14,727 nucleotides of DNA from the NCBI GenBank assembly GCA_945883455.1, contig CAMCXJ010000042.1:1-14727 (forward strand), in the 5' to 3' direction. Source of the DNA: Prosthecobacter debontii. GTDB taxonomy: Bacteria; Verrucomicrobiota; Verrucomicrobiia; Verrucomicrobiales; Akkermansiaceae. The position numbers and the translations under genes were made by a program. Below are positions 1 to 8,100 of this stretch, one piece after another (positions within the stretch are counted from its first letter, which is position 1; every line of letters begins with the position of its first letter). Below the pieces are notes generated by a model. It ran no database searches. It was not told the origin of the DNA and saw only the letters and a list, made by a program, of their open reading frames with translations.

Positions 1-447
1 CTCATCCCGCGCACCCATTTCCACATCCTCCTCAACGGCGCCTACACGCCCGATGAAGTCCGCCTCGCCGACCAACGCTTCGCCCTCCTGAAAAAGCTCC
101 TCCAGCGCACCCACGAGGAAGAGGCACTCGTCGGGAAAACCATCGCCGAGACCTTCGTGGAAATCTCCGGCCTACCCGCCTACACCTACCCGCCCGGCGG
201 CAACAATGTCCGTTCCGTCGCCTCCAGCCCTTTCCTCTACGCTCGTAACCTCCTCGCCAACCGCCTCTACGATTGTCCCGTCGTTTTCATGGAACCCTAC
301 GTCATGAACTCCATTCACGACTACGCCCGCATCCAGGCCGGCGACTACGAAGGTCTCCGCAAAATCAACGGCAAGCAGCTCCCCTCCATCTTCCGCGAAT
401 ACGCCGAAGCCCTCGCCAAAGGCCTTGCCAAGCATTACAAACGTTAG
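1..447 (+). CDS. C-terminal part of a probable N-acetylmuramoyl-L-alanine amidase-like protein (5' truncated)
   Basis: The reading frame is open from the first base of the window to a TAG at 445-447, giving 148 residues of a protein whose start lies upstream. The visible part has an early RTHFHILLNGAY stretch. About 85-100 residues in comes VRSVASSPFLYARNLLANR, then CPVVFMEPYVMNS. The latter resembles the end of amidase_3 enzymes, where a conserved Pro-Ala-Val-Leu-Val-Glu segment carries the zinc-site glutamate and is followed by an asparagine. The tail (IFREYAEALAKGLAKHY) matches the final helix of that family in style. If correct, it hydrolyses the amide bond between N-acetylmuramic acid and L-alanine in peptidoglycan, outside the cytoplasm. 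The resemblance is by eye and the family's N-terminal histidine and glutamate motifs are not in view, so the function is tentative; the coding call itself is firm. The next gene on this strand begins 155 bases later. Confidence 0.5.
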   Translation, partial: LIPRTHFHILLNGAYTPDEVRLADQRFALLKKLLQRTHEEEALVGKTIAETFVEISGLPAYTYPPGGNNVRSVASSPFLYARNLLANRLYDCPVVFMEPYVMNSIHDYARIQAGDYEGLRKINGKQLPSIFREYAEALAKGLAKHYKR

Positions 448-602
448 CGTGGTGCTTGCGATCTTGCACCGTAGAATCCGCAACGGCAGGGTTCGAATGA
501 GGATTTGCAACCACGGCTTGTGTTTGGCTGCGCGTATCCCGCAGAAACCGGCACATTTTCGGATGGCGCGAGGGCGGGATAGCGGAGAGTTTGGACGCGC
601 GA

Positions 603-1193
603 ATGATTCAACGACTCCCCTTTTCCCACGAAGGCACCGATGGCGACATCAGGCGGCTGCGGGTGTTGCTGGGCGAGGTGTTTTCCCTCGCAGGGTTGCC
701 GTTTTCCGGAAAACTCGCGGTGCTAAATCTCGCTTGCGGGCGGGCGGATGAAACGGGCGCGCTGGCGGCGGCACTCGCTCCGGGTGTGATCGGCTTTTAC
801 CTCGGCATGGATCTGCGGGCGGATGCCATCGAGGAGGCGGGGCAACGCTGGGAACTGCCGGGCGGAGAAATCCATTTCCGCGAGGGCAACGCGGCGATGA
901 TCGGCCGGATGGAGGGGCTGCCGGAGTTCGACATGGTGTTCATCCGCCATCAGAACTACTGGCACGAGCCGCTGGTGTGGGAGGGCATCCTGGAGGAGGC
1001 GCTGGCTGCGCTCAAAGACGGCGGGCATCTCGTATGCACGTCGTACTTCGATCTCGAGCACGAGCTCATCCTCGCCAGCATGCGCGCGCGCGGGGCGAAG
1101 ATCCTCGCAAATGTCCGCCACGCCGCCTCACGCCCGCTGCCGGACGCGGACGGGAAAAGCGTGGATCGGTGGGTGGCAGTGTTCGGAAAGTGA
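603..1193 (+). CDS. Class I SAM-dependent methyltransferase
   Basis: This 196-residue protein has the Rossmann-like layout of class I methyltransferases. Motif I is VLNLACGRADE at residues 40-50, the SAM-binding glycine-rich loop in its LxCGxG-like variant. The acidic second-strand motif is GMDLR at 68-72, with D70 expected to contact the SAM ribose. The post-motif FDMVFIRHQNYW starts at 109. A GGHLVCTSYFD strand follows near 140. The substrate cannot be read from the sequence; the size and lack of extra domains fit a small-molecule or protein methyltransferase, or a nonfunctional relative. I chose ATG 603 because the in-frame TTG at 591 abuts the GGAGAG at 584-589 with no usable spacing, although that TTG remains possible and would add four residues. 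A transporter gene follows on the same strand after a 231-base gap, so co-transcription is uncertain. Confidence 0.8.
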   Translation: MIQRLPFSHEGTDGDIRRLRVLLGEVFSLAGLPFSGKLAVLNLACGRADETGALAAALAPGVIGFYLGMDLRADAIEEAGQRWELPGGEIHFREGNAAMIGRMEGLPEFDMVFIRHQNYWHEPLVWEGILEEALAALKDGGHLVCTSYFDLEHELILASMRARGAKILANVRHAASRPLPDADGKSVDRWVAVFGK

Positions 1194-1207
1194 GAGGGGA
1201 TCCTAGC

Positions 1208-1227
1208 TACCGTATCGGTAATCCGAT
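1208..1227 (+). repeat. Two overlapping short inverted repeats after the methyltransferase gene
   Basis: Fifteen bases past the methyltransferase stop, TACCG (1208-1212) and CGGTA (1216-1220) form a 5-bp stem with a TAT loop. Overlapping it, ATCGG (1214-1218) and CCGAT (1223-1227) form a second 5-bp stem with a TAAT loop. The two structures are mutually exclusive. There is no T-run after them, so a factor-independent terminator is unlikely. They may be a weak transcript-end structure or chance. Confidence 0.3.
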
Positions 1228-1372
1228 GCCCTCGAACTGCTGCGATTCTTCATCCGCAGCTTTCAACCTCGAATCCGCAGTCGAAAAACGATCGCGGCAC
1301 GGTCTGGAACATTTTCAACCACTGGTAGCCTTTGGAGATCCTCGGGCTGGTCGCAGCCAAGCGGATCAACAC

Positions 1373-1384
1373 CTTCGCGCGAAG
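1373..1384. promoter_or_regulatory. 12-bp perfect palindrome upstream of the ABC transporter ATG
   Basis: CTTCGCGCGAAG reads identically on both strands and ends 40 bases before ATG 1425. If the transporter starts at 1425, this lies in the leader or promoter region and could be an operator or a small RNA hairpin. If the TTG at 1332 were the start, it would be coding. GC-rich palindromes also arise by chance in DNA of this composition, so the regulatory reading is an inference. Confidence 0.25.
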
Positions 1385-1424
1385 ACTTGCGGGGTTGCGA
1401 CCTAGCTGTCAGAAACGGCGTGCG

Positions 1425-4400
1425 ATGGACTTTGAAGGCGAGTGGAAAGGGCCCGGGGGGCAGGGTGGTGGCAAACGCGGCTGGCTCACAAAGCTGCCCG
1501 CTTGGCTGCCGGGCGCGGGCAGGTTCGGGCGGATCGGAAAGCGCACAGAGGGACAAGTGGGCGCGTTGGTGGATGCCTTCGCGGCCTTCGCCACGCTCGA
1601 CGACATACTCAGCGCGGCAGAGGCGGATCTCATCCTCGACATGCTGCGCAGCGCTTTTCCCGAGGTGGATCATGCATGGCTGACTAGGCGTTTAAGCAGG
1701 GCCGTAAAGAATCCGATGCCGATGCACGGGTTGGCCTCCGAATTGCGTGGGACGCTCGATGAGATGGGTAAGCTCGCCGTGGGTTTGCAGCTTTTCACGC
1801 TGGTCGATGCTTCGGGACGCTCCGAGCGCAACCGCGCGAGCTTCGAGATTTTTATGCGCCGCCTCGGTCAACCAGAGATGGGCACGGCGATCATGCGGGA
1901 AATGCAGGGCGAGGAGACCGATGTCCCAGACGGCGAGCTGCCCTTCGAGAAACTCATTTTCGGCGGCATCAGCGCCGATGTTACTTTGCCACCCGCGGCG
2001 GGTGCGCAGGAGTTCCGCGTATACCGAGCGGGGGATCTGATCCTGCTGCGCAACACCGGTGCGCTGCCACTGTGGGTACGCGGCAAATCCCTCTCCACCG
2101 GCGCTTTTATGCGTGTCCGCGAGCGGCAGGAACTAGTCATCCCCGGCTGGCTCATGACCCACGACGACCTCCGGTTTTTCCTCGATGTGCGTAAAATGGA
2201 TAGCACCCCCGCGCTTTACCTCGAAGCCGGCAAGGAGGGGCTCATCGCCGAGCGCACCCGCGTGCGCAGTAGCGAACTGCGCGTGCGGTTCGGATTGACG
2301 GCGGTCATCGAGGTGCTGGCGGATACGACCTTGTACTGCGGCAGCAAGGGCGCCCTGAAAAAGGGTGAGGCGGTCACCTGCCTCAACCACGAGCGCATCG
2401 GCGGGCCGTCCGGCTTCAGCCTCACCGTGAACGAACTCCGGAAACGCGCCCTGCAATCGGGGCGCAGGTTCCGTCTCGCGGCCGAGAAACAGGAATACCT
2501 CGTATCGAACGATGCGACGACACTCGGGCGGGGCGATCTTCTGTTAAGCGCAAAGCTCGCGCCCAAGACCGTGTTGTTCATCCGCTACGACGGCGAAGGC
2601 TCCAGCGGTTTCATGGAAATCCGCGAAGCAGGCGGCACCATTCTCGTGGACGGACTGCCGGTGCGCCAGCGCGCGACCCTGCGTGACGGTTCGCTGATAC
2701 GGATTTCCGGAAGCCAGGCGGTGCGCTGTCGCTTTTCCGAAGGCTTCCTCGATGAGGAGCGGACGCAGATCGAATCGCTGGAAGTGGATGGCCTGTGCCA
2801 TGACTTCGGAAAGGATCTCAGAGCGCTCGACCAGATCAGCTTCGATGTAAGGCGCGGCGAGATGCTGTGTATCATCGGGCCGAGCGGCAGTGGCAAAAGC
2901 ACGCTGCTGGGGGTGCTTTCCGGCCAACGCAAGCCGACGCGTGGCCGCGTGAACTTGAACGGCATCTCTCTCTACGAGCAGCGCAAACGCTTAGTGCCGT
3001 TTGTCGCGCACATGCCCCAGGAAGAGTCTCTCAACGCGCAACTCACCGTCCGCGAACATTTGCGCCACGGCCTGATGATACGCCGCCCCGGCCTCACGCC
3101 CGCCGAGCACGAAAGGCGTGTGGACAGCATGCTCGCGGAGCTCGGCCTGCAGAGCATCGCCCGGCGTAGAGTCGGCTCGCCCGGCGACAAGACGATCTCC
3201 GGCGGCGAGCGCAGTCGGCTCAATCTCGGCGTCGACCTAGGTAGCCGCGCGGAGGTTTTCCTTTTCGACGAGCCCATCTCCGGCCTCTCATCGAAAGACT
3301 CCGAACACGTCGCGGAAACCCTCCGGGCGCTGGCTCGGGAGAAAATCGTGATCGCCTCCCTGCACCGCCCAGGTGCGGGGGTGCTGCGGCTTTTCGACAA
3401 GGTGCTACTGCTCGATAGCGGCGGAAAGGTGGCGTATTTCGGCACGTCGGCCGCGATGGTCGGTTATTTCCGCGAGGCTTGCGAAGAGCTGGAAATCTCC
3501 CACCCTTCCATGATCGCAAAGTCTCCGCTCGGTGCGGATTTCGTCTTCGATGTCTTGGAAACCCCCCTCAGCGCAATCGGCGACGGCGGCAACACTGGCG
3601 CGGCGCGGCGTTTCCCGCCGACCTTCTGGCAGGAGCGCTTCGAGAGCGCCTCGCTTTTGAAATCGCTGGCCCGGGATGCTGCCCCACCGACGCGGCTTGG
3701 CGAGGCGGCGCCCGGCGCGAGGCTACCAATCCCGCCCACCCCGAGCCGCCCATGGCGCGCGGTACTGCTTGTTTTTCTGACCCATTTCCAGCGCTCCTTG
3801 CTATCAAAAGTACGCAATCGCGGCATGATCTACAGCACCTTCCTAGAGGCTCCTATCCTCGCCGCGCTGATCGCGATCACCCTGCGCTCCTCGCCCGCAG
3901 GCAGCTACGAGTTCTCCACTGCGCTACACATCCCAGCTTACCTTTTCCTGAGCGTCACCGTGGCGATGTTCCTAGGCCTGACAAACTCCGCCACCGAGAT
4001 CCTACGCGACCGCGCACTGCTGCGCCGCGAGCGTAACTGCCAGCCCGGCGGCATCTCCTATGTCGGCGCGAAATTCCTCGCGCTCGGCCTCGTCGGCGGC
4101 GTGCAGTGCCTCACCTACCTCCTCGTCGGCAACCATTTCCTGGAGATCAAAGGTGTGCTCCTCTACCACTGGATCTGGATGACGTTCACCGCGCTAACCG
4201 GAACCGGCATGGCCCTGCTTGTTTCCTCTTTCGTGAAAACGGAACGCGCCGCGCTCACCGCCGTGCCACTACTGTTAGTTCCGCAGATGCTCCTCGCCGG
4301 GGCGCTCGTCCCCTACAAGGAAATGAATCGCGGCCTCTTCGATGAGGCGAAGCTCGAGCGCGAGCGTGGCGGGGTGCCAGTTCCCGCCCGCATCATGCCG

Positions 4401-4946
4401 CTGCGCTACGCCTTCGAGGGCATGCTCATCGCACAGGCTACGCGCAACCCCTTCGAGCTCGAGCGCATCCGACTGCAGCGGAAAATCGAGCGCACCCGCG
4501 ACATCGGTGGAGAACTTGGCAAAGACGGCCTAGAGCACTTCGAAATGGTCAAGGAAGGCCTCCGCCGCCTGCTCGCATCCGGCGCGGAAAACGAGCACGA
4601 AGCCCGCCTCCTCGTCGAACGCATCCGCCGCATGGTAGATGAGGGCGCGCCCATCGAGGTCGCCACCATGAAAATCTGGCCCGATGGCGCAGACGCAAAA
4701 CCGACCTACACCTTTTTCGTGAACGAACGCATCGACCTCCTCGTCCGCGAGGCGGAGACGTTCCGCAGCGACTACCGCAATGAGAAGCCGCGCCATGTTT
4801 TCCTAGCGCTGGAAAAGCCGTTACCGTTTCTCGACAAGGAACTGGAAAGCATGAAGTTCTGCGGCTGGGTCCTACTGCTCGTCAGCCTCAGCTGCGGCGG
4901 GGCGGCGGCGTGGGTCATCGGCAAGCAGAACCGCAGCGTGACGTGA
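1425..4946 (+). CDS. Single-chain ABCG-type ABC transporter with TerB-like and FHA-like N-terminal regulatory region
   Basis: The protein has 1173 residues. Residues about 40-160 resemble a TerB-like helical domain, and about 345-450 resemble an FHA domain (TTLGRGD near 365, then a GTILVDGLPV...LRDGSLIRISG half). The ATPase is complete: Walker A GPSGSGKST 485-493, Q-loop MPQEES, signature ISGGE 591-595 (canonical LSGGQ), Walker B VFLFDEP 611-617, and switch histidine H647 in ASLHRP. The order ATPase then membrane domain, and the GERSR signature region, are those of the ABCG/White exporter family. Five hydrophobic segments lie at about 808-820, 833-853, 881-906, 916-936 and 943-964. A charged loop of about 180 residues follows, then a last segment at 1144-1167. 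It should work as a dimer in the inner membrane; the substrate is unknown. Mycobacterial Rv1747, an FHA-ABCG exporter controlled by Ser/Thr phosphorylation, is the nearest characterised architecture. TTG 1332 is an alternative start adding 31 residues of less convincing sequence; neither start has a clear ribosome-binding site. Confidence 0.85.
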   Translation: MDFEGEWKGPGGQGGGKRGWLTKLPAWLPGAGRFGRIGKRTEGQVGALVDAFAAFATLDDILSAAEADLILDMLRSAFPEVDHAWLTRRLSRAVKNPMPMHGLASELRGTLDEMGKLAVGLQLFTLVDASGRSERNRASFEIFMRRLGQPEMGTAIMREMQGEETDVPDGELPFEKLIFGGISADVTLPPAAGAQEFRVYRAGDLILLRNTGALPLWVRGKSLSTGAFMRVRERQELVIPGWLMTHDDLRFFLDVRKMDSTPALYLEAGKEGLIAERTRVRSSELRVRFGLTAVIEVLADTTLYCGSKGALKKGEAVTCLNHERIGGPSGFSLTVNELRKRALQSGRRFRLAAEKQEYLVSNDATTLGRGDLLLSAKLAPKTVLFIRYDGEGSSGFMEIREAGGTILVDGLPVRQRATLRDGSLIRISGSQAVRCRFSEGFLDEERTQIESLEVDGLCHDFGKDLRALDQISFDVRRGEMLCIIGPSGSGKSTLLGVLSGQRKPTRGRVNLNGISLYEQRKRLVPFVAHMPQEESLNAQLTVREHLRHGLMIRRPGLTPAEHERRVDSMLAELGLQSIARRRVGSPGDKTISGGERSRLNLGVDLGSRAEVFLFDEPISGLSSKDSEHVAETLRALAREKIVIASLHRPGAGVLRLFDKVLLLDSGGKVAYFGTSAAMVGYFREACEELEISHPSMIAKSPLGADFVFDVLETPLSAIGDGGNTGAARRFPPTFWQERFESASLLKSLARDAAPPTRLGEAAPGARLPIPPTPSRPWRAVLLVFLTHFQRSLLSKVRNRGMIYSTFLEAPILAALIAITLRSSPAGSYEFSTALHIPAYLFLSVTVAMFLGLTNSATEILRDRALLRRERNCQPGGISYVGAKFLALGLVGGVQCLTYLLVGNHFLEIKGVLLYHWIWMTFTALTGTGMALLVSSFVKTERAALTAVPLLLVPQMLLAGALVPYKEMNRGLFDEAKLERERGGVPVPARIMPLRYAFEGMLIAQATRNPFELERIRLQRKIERTRDIGGELGKDGLEHFEMVKEGLRRLLASGAENEHEARLLVERIRRMVDEGAPIEVATMKIWPDGADAKPTYTFFVNERIDLLVREAETFRSDYRNEKPRHVFLALEKPLPFLDKELESMKFCGWVLLLVSLSCGGAAAWVIGKQNRSVT

Positions 4947-5103
4947 GCCGTTTCAATCCCCGCCGCCGCCGAAGCGCAGCGTGCAGCGGCCCAGCGCCAG
5001 ATTCCGGCTGCCATCCGCCGCAGAGGGGTCACAAAACCCGAATCCTCCGATTTATCCGAGAGCAAAATCCCTAAGCAAAAAAACTAACTTTCCTACGTGC
5101 CTT

Positions 5104-8100
5104 ATGAACCTTCGTTCTTTCACCCTGACCGCTTGTTGCCTGCTCTGCATTCACTCGGGTGACTTGCAGGCGCAGAAGGTGCCGCCAACGGAGGCACGCA
5201 CGCAGTTTGATATTGAGGATGGCGGGAGGAAGCGTGGGTTCGAAATCGCGACGGATGAGTTTTCGGAGAAAGCGGCTGCAGGAGAGAAGTCCGCGAAGGC
5301 GGCCAAGAAGGCCAACAACTTCGGCGAACTACGGCAGATGGCGCGTGATGCTGAAGTGGTGACGGGCAATAAACAAGATATCGTACTTTATGAAACCGGA
5401 AAGCCGAGAAGCGAAACCACGCGGCGTGTTTTGACACGGCGGGTGTTGGTGAAGTTCGTGCCGGGATTCGATGAAAAAACGGCGCAGGTAGCCATCGGGG
5501 CTGTTGAGACGAAGAAGCCGAGCTATGCGCCGGATCATGTGATTTACACACTGCGCGGCGCGGGTGATTCGCTGCTGGTTCTGGATAAACTGCGCGCGCT
5601 TCCGGGCGTGGTGAGCGCGGAGCCGCTGCTTGCTCGTATCCAAAAACGCAGGCTGCTGCCGAATGACACGTTCTTCTCATACAACGCGGCGAACCCAGGT
5701 TATCAGTGGCATTTGAGAAATACGGGTCAATCTCCCGGCGTGGCGGGCGTGGATGTCAATGTGACGTCGGTTTGGGACAGTTATCTCGGCACCGGCATCC
5801 GCATGGGAATCGTGGATGACGGGCTGGAGGTTGCGCATCCGGACATCTCGCCAAATGCAGACACTGCGAACGACCATGACTGGAATGATGCGACTCCGGA
5901 GGATCCAACTGGCAATCCGTCGAGCGACACGCACGGCACGGCCTGCGCCGGTGTGGCCGGTGCACGTGGCAACAACGGCAGCGGCGTGAGCGGCGCGGCT
6001 CCGCAAGCGACACTGGTCGGGCTACGACTGATCGCAGGCAATGTGTCGGATGCGGACGAAGCGGAGGCTTTGACCTGGAAGAACGACATCATCCACTTGT
6101 ATAGCAATTCGTGGGGGCCTGCAGATGATGGCGCGGACCTGCGCGATGCGGGACCGCTCGTAAAAGCGGCCTTTGCCAACGCTGCGATTGTGGGACGCGG
6201 TGGCAAGGGCAGTATTTGGCTGTGGGCCGGAGGAAACGGCGGCAGCTCGCAGGACAACTCGAACTACGACGGCTATGCAAACTCGATCTACACCATCGCG
6301 GTCGGCGCGCTCAATAGTTCGGGTGCCCGCAGCCGCTACTCCGAGCCGGGGGCGAATGTGCTAGTGTGCGCACCGTCCAATGACACGGCCTCCGGACACC
6401 GCGGCATCACCACGACCTCGACGAACGGTAGCTACATTCATGACTTTGGCGGCACCTCCTCCGCAACGCCGCTGGCCGCCGGCGTGGTGGCACTGCTGCT
6501 GCAAAGCAAGCCCACTCTCGGCTGGCGCGACGTGCAGGAAATCCTTCTGCGCAGCGCGACGAAGATCAACCCCACGCACGCCGACTGGGTGAACAACAGC
6601 GCGGGCTATCATTTCAATCACGATTTCGGCGCCGGTTTGATCAATGCGCAGGCCGCGGTGACACTGGCGAACACATGGACGAATCTGGGGCCGATGGTGA
6701 CGCAATCCCAAGCTCAGAACGGACTTGCTGTGGCGATCCCAGATAATAACGCGACGGGCATCACACGCACCTTCACCATCCCCAGCGCGGTCCTCATGCG
6801 GGTGGAGCATGCGACGGTGAAAGTGACCGCCACTCACGGCCTACGTGGAAATTTGAACGTCACATTGACCTCTCCCACAGGCATGGTGAGCAATCTTTTC
6901 AACGCGCACACGAATGACGGCAACCTGAACCTTGACTGGACCTTTTCCACCGTGCGGCACTGGGGCGAAGCTGCCTCCGGCAACTGGAGCGTAAAGGTGA
7001 GCGACACCGTTGCCGGCAATGCGGGCACACTCAACAGCGTGGCGCTGACTCTTCATGGCACCAATATCACACCACCGAGCGCGCCACCGACGATCACCAG
7101 CCCGCTGGCGGCGGGTGCGAACGCGGAGTCTCCTTTCAGTTATCAAATCGCCGCGTCACTGAATCCGCAGTCATTTTCCGCCAGCGGACTTCCTGCGGGG
7201 CTGAGTTTGAGTGCGAGTGGTCTCATCAGCGGCACGCCGGCGACGCAAGGCGTGAGCAATATTACCATCGGCGCGTCGAACAGCCTCGGCACGGGCACGG
7301 CGACGCTTGTTCTGACCGTAGGACCACGCCTGCCGACGCCGCCGGTGATCACCAGCAGTCTTGCGGCGGCAGCGGTGGTGAATGTGCCTCTCAGCGTCCA
7401 GATCAGCGCCACGAACAGCCCGACAAGCTACTCCGCGAGCAACCTGCCCGCCGGTGTCACGGTGAACACCCAAACGGGTGCCATCAGCGGCACACCGACG
7501 GTGATCGGCACCTTCAATGCGAGTATCTCCGCGACGAATGCGGATGGAGCGGACACCGATACGCTGGTCATCACCGTCAGCGCCACTGCGTCTGCTTTGG
7601 CGCAGGCGCTCGACGCACCTCAGCTCATCTTCACCACCGGCGGCGACGTGCCGTGGATCACTCCCGCCACAGATACACATGATGGCGTTGATGCCGCGCA
7701 GAACGGCAATGTTTCCGACAGTCAGCAGAGTTGGTTGGAAACGACGGTGACAGGACCCGCCTTCATCTCGTTCTGGTTCCGGCTGTCGTCGGAGGAGGGT
7801 TATGACTTCTTCCGCTTCTCCATCGATGGCGAGGAACTGTGGTTTAGCGACGGCGAACACGCCTGGCGTCGTCTCGGTTTTCACGTGCCTCCGGGCATCC
7901 ACACGGCGCGGTGGAACTACACGAAGGATTATGCCGATTCATCGGGTTCTGACACGCTGTGGCTCGATCAGGTCGCGGTGGATGGAGAACAGATGTTCCT
8001 CAGCACGGTGCTGGATAATGCGAACCTGAGCTGGCGCATGCCCGGCCTTGGCACCTGGACCATGCAGGACCGCCGCACCATCGACAACGTGGACGCGCTG

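Noticed and set aside
1263..1673. 136-residue minus-strand frame overlapping the start of the ABC transporter
   Set aside because: Most of it is antisense to the transporter, and the rest covers the palindrome-rich gap. The peptide has no family resemblance, so I treated the gap as non-coding.
4981..5103. Upstream extension of the protease frame from GTG 4981
   Set aside because: It would put 41 residues of Arg/Pro/Lys-rich sequence before an otherwise standard signal peptide that starts at ATG 5104.
7171..7902. 243-residue minus-strand frame antisense to the Ig-like region of the protease
   Set aside because: The plus strand encodes clear repeated domains here. The antisense peptide is Arg-rich without motifs.
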